Positions 1 to 8,415 of a stretch of DNA of 39,287 nt are shown here, piece by piece. Each line of letters starts with the position of its first letter. The first letter of the stretch is position 1. Position numbers and translations under genes: made by a program. Origin of the DNA: Acetatifactor sp. (GTDB lineage: Bacteria > Bacillota > Clostridia > Lachnospirales > Lachnospiraceae); the NCBI GenBank assembly GCA_024403365.1, contig JAKSRX010000007.1, forward strand, positions 1-39,287, in the 5' to 3' direction. A model generated the notes under the pieces. That model was given only the letters and a program-made list of their open reading frames with translations. It had not been told where the DNA came from and searched no databases.

Positions 1-51
1 AGCAGAGGACTGAAAATCCTCGTGTCACTGGTTCGATTCCGGTTCTGGGCA
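1..51 (+). tRNA. tRNA-Phe (GAA), 5' end outside window
   Basis: The visible part holds the anticodon stem GAGGA/TCCTC around the loop CTGAAAA, which gives anticodon GAA (Phe). It also has a five-base variable loop, a T arm with loop TTCGATT, the 3' acceptor strand TCTGGGC and discriminator A at 51. CCA is not encoded. The D arm and 5' acceptor strand lie before base 1. Confidence 0.93.
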
Positions 52-68
52 TTATTTTTTTGCTTATA

Positions 69-92
69 ACGACATTTCGATGTCGTTTTTTT
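69..92 (+). terminator. Rho-independent terminator of the tRNA unit
   Basis: The stem ACGACAT/ATGTCGT (69-75, 80-86) closes a TTCG tetraloop and runs into seven T (86-92). It ends the tRNA transcript. Confidence 0.9.
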
Positions 93-132
93 ATTGTAAA
101 GATTTGTTCATAGTATATTCAAAAACAATCTT

Positions 133-161
133 TTGTCTATTAGTTTGCTTTATGGTATAAT
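133..161 (+). promoter_or_regulatory. Sigma-A-type promoter for the gene at 213
   Basis: TTGTCT (133-138) and TATAAT (156-161) are separated by 17 bases. TG at 153-154 adds an extended -10. The predicted leader is about 45 bases. Confidence 0.7.
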
Positions 162-212
162 ATTTTATAATTTAGGAAAATGACGCTATTGCGTTTTATG
201 GAGGATAGATAG

Positions 213-1196
213 ATGACCAATCAGGAAGCTATTAAGATAGCAAGTGATTTTTATATGAGCGAAGAGATCTATTGCCTGCTCTCTGTTGATGTAGCAAATA
301 TGACCACAGGTACCAGTGTTCCTTATATTGCTCGCAGAAAAGAAGACGGTAAGCATTTGCTTATGTTTTTCTCTTCCTTTGAGAATGCTAAATTTTATAT
401 TGATTTTGCAGAGTATCCTAAGCCTGCAGGCCTGTATATGGTTTCCAAGATTCAGAGATCTAAGGAAAATGATGGCTTGGATGCGCTGTTGAACTGTGCA
501 CTGCAGACCGGTGTGGATGACCTTCTTGTGAATCCTATGGCAGCGGATTCTTTTGGCTGTAATATTGCATGGTTCATGTCTGCTAACATGATAGAGAAGA
601 AGCAGGTTGCTGCTTATACAACAGAAGAGGAACTGGAAGCAGGTAAGAAGCAGAACAATGGTCAGCTTCCCATGCATTTTGATATGCTGCCTATTTATCA
701 GTTCGCAAGTCCTTATGCGATCAGCGATGAAAGAGCCAATGCGATTCTTAGCAAAGTGTTCCAGGGTGGCGCTTCCGTTGAGGAGTTCCGTTCCATGCTG
801 CATATGAGCCAGTCTCTTAATGAGAACTGTTTTGTGGCAGAAGTGATCGCTAACAGAATGATCCCTCTTGCACGTAAGAATCGCAGAGAAGCAGATATGA
901 AGTACTTTATGAATGTAGCTTCTCTCCTGCAGTATGTGGTTTGGGATCGTTTGAAGGAAGAGAAAACTTTATATACTCTTGTAGAGCCTGATACAGAAGA
1001 ACTTTTCGTGAATCGAGATGCAATGTATGTTCTTTTTTCCGATTTCTACAAGAACAATACAGATAAGAAACTGAAGAAGATTTCCGGAAGACAGGAGATC
1101 GTAAATCTGGTTGCTAAAAATCAGCTGGATAAGATCATCGTATCCAACGGCTTTGATAAGATGATCATCATTCAGAAACCTGTTATGGCAAACTAA
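213..1196 (+). CDS. Conserved hypothetical protein, faintly SseB-like
   Basis: The 327-residue product has no signal peptide or membrane segment and is probably cytosolic. I do not recognise it firmly. The first 130 residues (a 'VPYIAR..DGKHLLMFFSS' stretch followed by 'GVDDLLVNPMA') recall the N-terminal domain of SseB-family proteins, where a small alpha/beta unit ends in a conserved 'NP', but that is a weak resemblance. The remainder is charged and mostly helical by composition. The ATG at 213 follows GGAGG (200-204) with eight bases between, and the gene has its own promoter. Its neighbour 49 bases downstream is a small membrane protein, and the two probably share a transcript that ends at the terminator at 1678. 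No function is assigned. Confidence 0.85.
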   Translation: MTNQEAIKIASDFYMSEEIYCLLSVDVANMTTGTSVPYIARRKEDGKHLLMFFSSFENAKFYIDFAEYPKPAGLYMVSKIQRSKENDGLDALLNCALQTGVDDLLVNPMAADSFGCNIAWFMSANMIEKKQVAAYTTEEELEAGKKQNNGQLPMHFDMLPIYQFASPYAISDERANAILSKVFQGGASVEEFRSMLHMSQSLNENCFVAEVIANRMIPLARKNRREADMKYFMNVASLLQYVVWDRLKEEKTLYTLVEPDTEELFVNRDAMYVLFSDFYKNNTDKKLKKISGRQEIVNLVAKNQLDKIIVSNGFDKMIIIQKPVMAN

Positions 1197-1245
1197 TCAG
1201 ATGTAACAAGGATACCTGTTGAGATTCTTTGGAGGGACACGTAAG

Positions 1246-1656
1246 ATGAAGAAGAGTTCCGGGGGAAGATCATTTGTTTTTTTCAGTATTGTAGAGATCA
1301 TTCTGCTGTTAATGAGTCTCGCTATTGTATATATGAATATGTTTACCTCCGCCAGACATTTTGATTGGCTCTCTCTGGGAGGAACATTGCGAGACTGGTA
1401 CTGGTATGAGAATTTTATCTATGTTCTTTCTTTTCTACTGCCGCTTATCGTTCTTGTGAATGGTATTGAGTTGTATGTGAAAGTGAAGAGAAAGGTCCGC
1501 GTAGGCGCAGGTTTTGCCACGTTTTTGGCATTGGTCGGTGCAGTTATTGTATGGAATTACAGCGTTTTCGCCGGATTCCTGGTAGCAGTGGTGTTCGGCA
1601 TTGCCCTTTGTATCGTCGGGATCTGTTTCCGCAGGAGAATATTGCGGTTCCAGTAA
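1246..1656 (+). CDS. Small membrane protein, four predicted transmembrane segments
   Basis: The product is 136 residues from the ATG at 1246, which has GGAGGG (1231-1236) nine bases upstream. A longer reading from TTG 1219 would place that ribosome site inside the gene and is less likely. Four hydrophobic stretches are visible (about residues 9-30, 52-75, 86-102 and 105-127), with a Lys/Arg-rich loop between the second and third and an Arg-rich C-terminus. I do not recognise a family. It lies just after the cytosolic protein at 213 and before a strong terminator, so the two form a short operon. Confidence 0.8.
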   Translation: MKKSSGGRSFVFFSIVEIILLLMSLAIVYMNMFTSARHFDWLSLGGTLRDWYWYENFIYVLSFLLPLIVLVNGIELYVKVKRKVRVGAGFATFLALVGAVIVWNYSVFAGFLVAVVFGIALCIVGICFRRRILRFQ

Positions 1657-1677
1657 TGTGGAATCAGGTAAATAATG

Positions 1678-1716
1678 GCACTAGATAGTGGTTACCACTA
1701 TTTAGTGCTTTTTTTT
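1678..1716 (+). terminator. Rho-independent terminator
   Basis: A 14-bp stem (1678-1691 with 1695-1708, one G-U pair) closes a 3-base loop and is followed by eight T. It separates the first operon from the L,D-transpeptidase promoter immediately downstream. Confidence 0.92.
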
Positions 1717-1727
1717 GCACCGTTTTG

Positions 1728-1736
1728 TGGTATAAT
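1728..1736 (+). promoter_or_regulatory. Extended -10 promoter of the 1.8-10 kb gene run
   Basis: TGG followed by TATAAT (1731-1736) gives an extended -10. The -35 position falls in the T tract of the preceding terminator and is poor. Predicted transcription start is near 1743, leaving a leader of about 24 bases. Confidence 0.65.
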
Positions 1737-1766
1737 ATTATATCTATATGTAAAAATGGGGATTGT

Positions 1767-3293
1767 ATGCGAATGAAAGCAAATAAAATCAGTAAGATTG
1801 TTGCCGCGATCCTGGCTGCGGTTCTTCTTTTGCTTGCTATAGTTTATTTTGTCGGCGTCGGATATTTCAAGACACATTTCCTGCCTAACACAGTTGTAGA
1901 CGGTATGAATTGTAAATATATGACAGCCGGGGAACTGACACGAATTCTGGATAAAAACAAAAATGCCTACGTGTTTCAGGTTCTGGGCCGAGATATGACC
2001 ACAGAACAGTCCGGGTCCTTAATGGGAGAATTAACTTACAGAGATATCGGCTTCCGATATACCAACCTGGACGAGTTTGCACAGACGGTTTTTGACCATC
2101 AGAAACCTTATCAGTGGCCTTTGGCTTACCTGCGAAACAAGGAAGAGTTTACCTATGAGCCTGAGTTTTCTTTTGATGAGGAGCGAGTGAAGGATAACCT
2201 TTCAGAGTGGAGCGGATTTCAGAAGAACAGTATGACTGCACCTAAGAATGCATATATCAAGGGTTATTCCGCGGAATCGAAGCATTATGAGATCGCTGAG
2301 GAGACTGCCGGTACAGTGATGGATACGGATAAGGCTGCGGAATTGATACTGCAGGCTATCACAGATAAAGAGACCAGCGTGGATCTGGATAAGGCCGGAT
2401 GCTACAGCTCTGCCAATATCGACAGAGAGAACGCCTATCTGAACCAGATCGTCACGGAGGCCAATGAACTTTTGAGAGCCAATATTACATACAATTGGTA
2501 TGGAACGGAAGTGAAATTGGATGCAGATACGATCCAGGAATGGATCGGTATGAATGCCGGACATGCCTATTTGAAGGAAGAGTCTGTGGCTGAATTTGTT
2601 TCCAGTCAGGCGGAAGCCCATGATACCTATGGAGATGAGAAGGCTTTCCACACCGCTTTGGGTGCAACAGTAGTGCTTCCCAGCAAGAAGTACGGTTGGA
2701 AGACAGACGTGGAGGCAGAAACTGCCGAACTGCTTCAGCTGATACTGGAGGGGAAAGAGGAAGAAAGAGTCCCGGTAGCTTCCATTACAGCCAGCAGTAT
2801 GGGTGAAAATGACATCGGAGATTCCTATGTGGAAGCAGATCTGACAAACCAGCATCTGTATGTATTTGTTGAGGGAGAGATCGTTCTGGAGACCGATTTT
2901 GTGTCCGGAACATTGAGCTCTACCAAAGATTGCGTTACTCCGGAAGGTATTTTCAGCGTGGCCTATAAGAAGAGGAATGCGATCCTGCGCGGACCTAATT
3001 ATGCCAGCCCCGTTAGTTACTGGATGCCTTTCTATGGCAATTACGGTATGCATGATGCTACCTGGAGAAGAAGTTTCGGCGGAGATATCTACAAGCGAAA
3101 CGGTTCTCACGGCTGCATCAATCTTCCTAAGTCTGCGGCAAAAGAGATCTATGACATTGTGGATAAAGGATTCCCGGTCATCTGCTATTACTATGAAGTG
3201 AATCCGCTGGATGCGGTGACGGAGACGGAACCCATCGAAGTGGGAGAAGATGAGGCTGAACCTACCATACAGAGTACTCAGGGAGAGGAATAA
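1767..3293 (+). CDS. Membrane-anchored L,D-transpeptidase (YkuD) with peptidoglycan-binding domains
   Basis: This 508-residue protein crosslinks peptidoglycan stem peptides through an L,D-transpeptidase domain outside the cell. An N-terminal membrane anchor covers about residues 10-32. A long middle region, ending in a 'YGWKTDVE' stretch near 310, resembles the PG_binding_4 (VanW-linked) domain. The YkuD domain fills the last 140 residues, with the His of 'MHDATW' and the catalytic signature SHGCIN, where Cys450 is the nucleophile and His448 lies beside it. The chosen ATG at 1767 has GGGGA (1758-1762) upstream. A longer reading from TTG 1725 would start inside the promoter and is rejected. 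It is the first gene of a long same-strand run. Confidence 0.93.
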   Translation: MRMKANKISKIVAAILAAVLLLLAIVYFVGVGYFKTHFLPNTVVDGMNCKYMTAGELTRILDKNKNAYVFQVLGRDMTTEQSGSLMGELTYRDIGFRYTNLDEFAQTVFDHQKPYQWPLAYLRNKEEFTYEPEFSFDEERVKDNLSEWSGFQKNSMTAPKNAYIKGYSAESKHYEIAEETAGTVMDTDKAAELILQAITDKETSVDLDKAGCYSSANIDRENAYLNQIVTEANELLRANITYNWYGTEVKLDADTIQEWIGMNAGHAYLKEESVAEFVSSQAEAHDTYGDEKAFHTALGATVVLPSKKYGWKTDVEAETAELLQLILEGKEEERVPVASITASSMGENDIGDSYVEADLTNQHLYVFVEGEIVLETDFVSGTLSSTKDCVTPEGIFSVAYKKRNAILRGPNYASPVSYWMPFYGNYGMHDATWRRSFGGDIYKRNGSHGCINLPKSAAKEIYDIVDKGFPVICYYYEVNPLDAVTETEPIEVGEDEAEPTIQSTQGEE

Positions 3294-3313
3294 GCGAAAC
3301 TGAGAGGGTATCG

Positions 3314-3883
3314 ATGAGCAAGAATGAAACCCGTCGCTCTGCCAGAAAAAGTTACAAATGGATACAGAAGATGGACCGCTACAGAGAGCGGGAAAAACAG
3401 ATCCGCCATTATGGGGCAGATATTCTGACATCGGAGCGATTTGATACAACAAAAGAATATATACAACATGGTAATGTCACCGTGCAGGAGCATGTGTTGG
3501 ATGTGGCAAGATACAGTCTGATCATCAGCAAAGCACTGCGTATCGAATGCAGTCGTAGAGAACTGGTCAGAGGGGCTTTGCTGCACGATTATTTCCTCTA
3601 TGATTGGCATACACCGGATGAGGTGACTCCTCATAGATTGCATGGCTTTTACCATGCGGGACGAGCACTGAGAAACGCTTCCGAGGAGTACGACCTGTCC
3701 CCCAGAGAAGCAGACATCATCAAAAAGCATATGTGGCCCTTGAATCCCACACCGCCTATGTGCAGGGAGGCATGGATCGTCACAGCTGCGGATAAATGGT
3801 GTTCTCTCCTGGAGACAGTGCATATTCACAGAGGCCACGGAGTGGTCGAGAAGGACAGAAACGTTGGAACATTTAACGAGTAA
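3314..3883 (+). CDS. HD-domain protein
   Basis: The 189-residue cytosolic product carries an HD-type metal-dependent phosphohydrolase fold. A His in 'VQEHVLDVARYS' near residue 60 is followed by the HD pair in 'ALLHDYFLYDWH' near 96, then by His and Asp residues ('HGFYHAGRA', 'AADKW') in the order expected for the family. The substrate cannot be read from sequence. It starts 20 bases after the L,D-transpeptidase stop behind GAGAGGG, and its last 20 bases overlap the start of the decarboxylase gene, so translation of the two is probably coupled. Confidence 0.85.
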   Translation: MSKNETRRSARKSYKWIQKMDRYREREKQIRHYGADILTSERFDTTKEYIQHGNVTVQEHVLDVARYSLIISKALRIECSRRELVRGALLHDYFLYDWHTPDEVTPHRLHGFYHAGRALRNASEEYDLSPREADIIKKHMWPLNPTPPMCREAWIVTAADKWCSLLETVHIHRGHGVVEKDRNVGTFNE

Positions 3884-5294
3884 ACTGCTGCAGAATGCAG
3901 CAGGGGATATCTATCCCTGCCATATGCCCGGACATAAAAGACGTACTCACGGAGAATTGCCGGAGGCACTTTTCGGGTTGGACATCACAGAGGTAGACGG
4001 ATTTGACAATTTACATATGCCGGAGGAGATCCTCTTAGACCTGCAGAAGAAGGCTTCCGAGCTTTACGGAGCGGAAGAAACTTTCTATCTGGTAAACGGA
4101 AGTACCTGCGGAATATTGAGTGCGGTCAGCGCTGTGGTTCCGGAGTGCGGCAGATTGCTGATGGCAAGAAATTGCCACAAGTCGGCATATCATTCGGCAT
4201 ATTTGCGAGGGCTGAAACTCTCTTACCTTTATCCGGAACCGGTGGAAGCATATGATTTCCTGGATGCGGTCACACCGGAGCAGGTAGAGAAAGCCCTGGA
4301 GAAAGAAACCTTTGACGCGGTTTTGATCGTTTCCCCCACCTATGAGGGAAGAATAGCAGATATACGAACAATTGCAGAGATCGTACACAAAAAAGGGATC
4401 CCCCTTATCGTGGATGAGGCTCATGGCGCACATCTTGGCCTGGGAAAAGGTGTTTGGGAGAACAGCTGCAGGCTGGGAGCGGATCTGGTGATCCACAGCG
4501 TGCACAAGACCCTTCCGTCTTTGACGCAGACCGCGCTTCTGCATGTGAACGGAAACCTGGTAGACAGGGAAAAACTGCACAGATTCTTGCGTATCTACCA
4601 GTCCAGCAGCCCTTCCTATGTATTGATGGCAAGCATTGACAACGCGTTGACCTTCGTGGAAGAGGAAGGCGAAGGCGCATATGAATTTTTTGCAGAGCGT
4701 TTTGCTCAGATGACAGAGAAGTTGAGCGCCTGTAGAAAGATAAGGATCCTGACCGGCGAAAAGGCCCTGCAGGATGTGGGAAAACTGGTGATCTCCGTGA
4801 AAAATACAGGAATCTCAGGAAATCAGCTGTATCATATTCTGCTGGAAGAGTTCCATATTCAGCTGGAGATGGCGGCGGAAAGCTATGCCCTTGCCATGTT
4901 CACCATCGGTGACGGGCCGGAGGGGTATGAACGCATGGAACAGGCACTTCTTGCGATAGATAAGAGGCTGGATGCGGGCGAGTATAACTGTATGGGCATG
5001 AAAACGACAGATGTGTCACAAACAGAAAACCCTGTATCTCAGCCGGCGGTAGCGACCACATTGACGAAAGCCTGGGACGGTGAGACGGAAGAAGTGGCAC
5101 TTGCAGACAGTATAGGTCGTGTTGCAGGAGAATTTGTGAATCTGTATCCTCCCGGAATACCGGTTCTGGTACCCGGCGAGGTGATCGATGAGTCATTCAT
5201 TCAGAATGTGCGCAGATGGTTGGCCCTGGAACTGAATGTGCAGGGACTTAAAGAGTCCGAGAGCGAGATATTTGTGAATGTGCTGACCATATAG
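3864..5294 (+). CDS. PLP-dependent Orn/Lys/Arg decarboxylase family protein (YaaO-like)
   Basis: The product is 476 residues, the usual length of the short Gram-positive basic amino acid decarboxylases. Pyridoxal phosphate would bind Lys215 in 'HSVHKTLPSLTQ'. Upstream, 'DEAHGAHLG' supplies the Asp that contacts the ring nitrogen, and 'VNGSTCGILSAV' is the phosphate-binding turn. An N-terminal 'CHMPGHKR' and a C-terminal 'YPPGIPVLVPGE' are both typical of the family. The start is TTG at 3864, placed by AAGGA (3851-3855) and by the 20-base overlap with the HD gene. Bacillus yaaO sits at the same place ahead of tmk and holB. Whether it acts on lysine, arginine or ornithine cannot be decided here. 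Confidence 0.9.
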   Translation: MEHLTSKLLQNAAGDIYPCHMPGHKRRTHGELPEALFGLDITEVDGFDNLHMPEEILLDLQKKASELYGAEETFYLVNGSTCGILSAVSAVVPECGRLLMARNCHKSAYHSAYLRGLKLSYLYPEPVEAYDFLDAVTPEQVEKALEKETFDAVLIVSPTYEGRIADIRTIAEIVHKKGIPLIVDEAHGAHLGLGKGVWENSCRLGADLVIHSVHKTLPSLTQTALLHVNGNLVDREKLHRFLRIYQSSSPSYVLMASIDNALTFVEEEGEGAYEFFAERFAQMTEKLSACRKIRILTGEKALQDVGKLVISVKNTGISGNQLYHILLEEFHIQLEMAAESYALAMFTIGDGPEGYERMEQALLAIDKRLDAGEYNCMGMKTTDVSQTENPVSQPAVATTLTKAWDGETEEVALADSIGRVAGEFVNLYPPGIPVLVPGEVIDESFIQNVRRWLALELNVQGLKESESEIFVNVLTI

Positions 5295-5317
5295 TAGAGA
5301 CAGATGAGGATGGATCA

Positions 5318-5905
5318 ATGGGAAAGATAATATGTCTGATGGGCAAGAGCTCCACCGGAAAAGATACCATTTTTAAATGTATATTGGAGGATGAGAGCCT
5401 GAAATTGCAGACCATCGTGCCCTACACCACCAGACCGATCCGTGTGGGGGAAAGAAACGGTGCAGAGTATTTTTTCACCGATGAGGCAGGATATCAGGCA
5501 CTGAAGGAGCAGGGAAAGATCGTGGAAGCAAGAGAATATCACACCTTCCACGGCCTTTGGAGATATTTTACGGTGGATGATGGTCAGATCGAGGCAGATA
5601 AGGACTACATCATGATCTCCACGCCGGAGGCTTTCGGTCATCTGCAGGATTTCTATGGGAAGGATCGGGTGTGTCCCGTATTGATCGAGCTGGATGACGG
5701 GGTGAGACTGCAGAGAGCTCTGAATCGGGAGAAGCAGCAGGAACATCCGAAATACGAGGAGATGTGCCGCAGATTCCTGGCAGACAGTGCGGATTTCGCG
5801 GAAGAGAAAATGCAGGAAGCGGGAATCGAAAAGGCAAGTCGTTTTGTGAATGACGACCTGGATGAGTGCATCAGACAGATCGTAGCTTATATCAAAGCAA
5901 ATTAG
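5318..5905 (+). CDS. Guanylate kinase-like NMP kinase
   Basis: The 195-residue protein has a P-loop, GKSSTGKD (residues 9-16), followed by a guanylate-kinase-type nucleotide site, 'YTTRPIRVGERNGAEY' (about residues 36-51), with the conserved Tyr and Arg. Length and order fit the guanylate kinase fold. The P-loop differs from the usual GPSGAGK of housekeeping Gmk, and the C-terminal half is divergent, so it may be a paralogue with another substrate. It lies 23 bases after the decarboxylase and 44 before holB, in the slot that Bacillus fills with thymidylate kinase. The start at ATG 5318 follows a GAGGATGG site. Confidence 0.85.
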   Translation: MGKIICLMGKSSTGKDTIFKCILEDESLKLQTIVPYTTRPIRVGERNGAEYFFTDEAGYQALKEQGKIVEAREYHTFHGLWRYFTVDDGQIEADKDYIMISTPEAFGHLQDFYGKDRVCPVLIELDDGVRLQRALNREKQQEHPKYEEMCRRFLADSADFAEEKMQEAGIEKASRFVNDDLDECIRQIVAYIKAN

Positions 5906-5949
5906 TGATCCGTACAGGATCGGGAAGGTACAGCGAAAGGGGATAAGGT

Positions 5950-6942
5950 ATGGCCGAATTTCGGGATATTGTAGGACAGGAACAGATCAAAGAGCAGCTT
6001 CGCAACGGAATCAGTGCGGGTAAGATCTCTCATGCGTATATCATCAACGGTGAGAAATCTTCCGGTAAGGAATTTATCGCCAAGGTGTTTGCAACCACGC
6101 TGCAGTGTGAAAAGGGCGGCATCGATCCTTGCGGCGAGTGTCATTCCTGCAAGCAGGCAAAGACCGATAATCATCCCGATATTATCCGCGTGACCCACGA
6201 AAAACCCAATTCCATCGGTGTAGACGACATTCGTGCACAGATCAACGGGGACGTGGCGATCAAGCCTTACAGCAGCCCCTACAAGGTCTATATCGTGAAT
6301 GAGGCGGAGAAGATGACGCCTCAGGCCCAGAATGCTTTGCTGAAGACATTGGAGGAGCCCCCTGAGTATGCGGTGATCCTGCTTTTGACGTCCAATGTAA
6401 ATTCTCTTCTGCCGACTATCTTGAGCAGATGCGTTGTATTGAATATGAAGCCGGTGAAGGATGAACTGGTGCGGAAATTCCTGATGGAAGAGATGATGGT
6501 GCCGGATTATAAGGCGGATGTATGCGTTGCTTTTGCCAGAGGTAATATCGGTAAAGCCAAGGCGCTGGCTTCCAGTGAAGACTTTGAGAATGTCAAGTCG
6601 GAGGCATTGGGACTTCTGAAATATATTCATGAAATGGATCTGAGCGAAGTGATCGCCGCAGTGAAGAAGATCACGGAGTACAAGTTGGAGATCACGGATT
6701 ATCTGGATATCATTGCGATCTGGTACCGTGATGTGCTTCTTTTCAAGGCCACTGCCGATGCCAACCATCTGGTGTTTAGAGAGGAGATACACACGATCCG
6801 CAAGATCGCCCAGCGCAGCAGTTATGAAGGGATCGAGACAGTGATCAATGCGTTGGAGACTGCAAAACGCAGACTGGATGCCAACGTAAACTTTGAATTG
6901 ACCATGCAGCTTCTGATGCTGACCATTCAGGAGAACGGTTGA
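5950..6942 (+). CDS. holB: DNA polymerase III subunit delta'
   Basis: This is the clamp-loader delta' subunit (330 residues), which helps load the sliding clamp at the replication fork. The N-terminal AAA+ module has a degenerate Walker A, GEKSSGKE (34-41), the zinc-binding Cys53, Cys61, Cys64 and Cys67, a DEAD-like 'NEAEKM' in place of Walker B, and the SRC motif (159-161) that acts on a neighbouring subunit. The opening 'IVGQEQIKEQLRNGI' is characteristic. It is placed between the NMP kinase and ricT as in Bacillus. AAAGG lies upstream of the ATG. Confidence 0.95.
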   Translation: MAEFRDIVGQEQIKEQLRNGISAGKISHAYIINGEKSSGKEFIAKVFATTLQCEKGGIDPCGECHSCKQAKTDNHPDIIRVTHEKPNSIGVDDIRAQINGDVAIKPYSSPYKVYIVNEAEKMTPQAQNALLKTLEEPPEYAVILLLTSNVNSLLPTILSRCVVLNMKPVKDELVRKFLMEEMMVPDYKADVCVAFARGNIGKAKALASSEDFENVKSEALGLLKYIHEMDLSEVIAAVKKITEYKLEITDYLDIIAIWYRDVLLFKATADANHLVFREEIHTIRKIAQRSSYEGIETVINALETAKRRLDANVNFELTMQLLMLTIQENG

Positions 6943-7056
6943 GAAATCCGGTAGCGCAATATCGGATAATATGTTACAATGTGTTTCGGCGTATGCCGAG
7001 GAAGGCGCTAAGGCGCAAAGAAATGAGGCACGTATGGTGCCGGTGAGGTGGATAAA

Positions 7057-8415
7057 TTGACTAAAGTAATTGGTGTAAGATTCAGAACAGCAGGTAAAAT
7101 ATATTTCTTCGATCCCCTTGGGATGGAGATCAAGAGAGGCGACCACGTTATCGTGGAGACCGCCAGAGGTATCGAGTTCGGTACCGTTATGACCGGTGTG
7201 ACAGAGGTAGAGGATGAGAAGGTCATTCAGCCCTTAAAGCCGGTGCTTCGTATTGCAAACGAGAGAGATATCGAGCAGGAAGCAAACAACAAGATCAAAG
7301 AGAGAGAAGCGTTCAAGGTGTGCCAGGAGAAGATCCGTAAGCACGAACTGGATATGAAGCTGATCGATGCAGAGTATACCTTTGATAATAATAAAGTGTT
7401 GTTTTACTTTACAGCAGACGGAAGAATCGACTTCCGTGATCTGGTAAAGGATCTGGCAGGTGTGTTCAAGACCAGGATCGAGCTGCGTCAGATCGGTGTC
7501 AGAGATGAGACCAAGATCGTAGGCGGTATCGGTATCTGCGGCAGACCTCTTTGCTGCCACAGCTATCTGGCAGATTTTGTGCCTGTATCTATTAAGATGG
7601 CGAAGGAACAGAATCTTTCCCTGAATCCTACCAAGATCAGCGGTGTGTGCGGCAGACTGATGTGCTGCCTGAAGAATGAAGAAGAAACTTACGAGGAACT
7701 GAACCGCAGACTCCCCGGCATCGGCGATCAGGTGACCACAGAGGATGGCTTGAAGGGTGAAGTTCAGAGCGTAAATGTGCTTCGTCAGCTTGTCAAGGTA
7801 GTGGTTGAGGACGGCGATTCCAAGGAGATCAAGGAATATCCCGTAGAGAAGCTGCAGTTCAGACGCAGACACGGCAAGAAGGATAAGGTAGAGCTTTCTT
7901 CCGAAGAGATGCAGGAACTGGCAAAACTGGAGAAGGAAGAGAAGGAAGAAGTCTCCGAGAGAAGCTCTCAGAACGGCCAGGAAGGCAGAAACCGCAATCG
8001 TCAGGATGGCGGACGCAGAGAGAAGCGTCAGGACAACGGCGAGCAGCGTGAGAAGAGCGAGAAGCGTGAAAAGAGCCAGGAAAACGGTGAACAGCGCGAG
8101 AAGGGCGAGCGTCATGAGGGCAAAAACCGTCATGAAGGCAAGAACCGTCCGGACGGCGGAAGACGTGATCGTGACAGAAACCGTCAGGAAGGTGACGAAC
8201 AGCGCGAGAATAAGGGGGAAAACAAGGGAGAAAGACGTGAAAAGAACCGTCCCGAGGGAACCCAGAACCGTGAGAGCGCGCCTGTGACCGAGGGCGAAGG
8301 CGGCAACAACGGCGGTAACCGCGAAGGAAAGCATTTTAACAGAAACAGACACAGGAGACATGGCGGAAAGCCCAAGCAGGAAGGAAACGCAAACCGCAAT
8401 GACAGTCAGTCTTAA
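7057..8415 (+). CDS. ricT: RicT/YaaT, PSP1-domain protein with a long charged tail
   Basis: The protein is 452 residues from TTG 7057. In Bacillus, RicT with RicA and RicF forms an Fe-S complex that modulates mRNA processing by RNase Y. The PSP1 core fills about residues 1-260 and includes the Cys-rich signatures 'CGRPLCC' and 'CGRLMCC'. The remaining 160 residues are a low-complexity Arg/Glu/Asn/Gln/Gly/Lys tail with repeated 'NGEQREK'-type units, which ordinary YaaT lacks. I prefer TTG 7057 over GTG 7048 because GAGGTG (7045-7050) then sits at normal distance and the protein begins 'MTKVIGVRF', as the family does. Two small hairpins lie in the preceding 114-base gap. The last 17 bases overlap the next gene. 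Confidence 0.92.
   Translation: MTKVIGVRFRTAGKIYFFDPLGMEIKRGDHVIVETARGIEFGTVMTGVTEVEDEKVIQPLKPVLRIANERDIEQEANNKIKEREAFKVCQEKIRKHELDMKLIDAEYTFDNNKVLFYFTADGRIDFRDLVKDLAGVFKTRIELRQIGVRDETKIVGGIGICGRPLCCHSYLADFVPVSIKMAKEQNLSLNPTKISGVCGRLMCCLKNEEETYEELNRRLPGIGDQVTTEDGLKGEVQSVNVLRQLVKVVVEDGDSKEIKEYPVEKLQFRRRHGKKDKVELSSEEMQELAKLEKEEKEEVSERSSQNGQEGRNRNRQDGGRREKRQDNGEQREKSEKREKSQENGEQREKGERHEGKNRHEGKNRPDGGRRDRDRNRQEGDEQRENKGENKGERREKNRPEGTQNRESAPVTEGEGGNNGGNREGKHFNRNRHRRHGGKPKQEGNANRNDSQS

Noticed and set aside
8006..8287. A 93-codon frame inside the ricT tail region
   Set aside because: It arises from repetitive Arg/Glu/Lys codons in a shifted frame and has no ribosome site.
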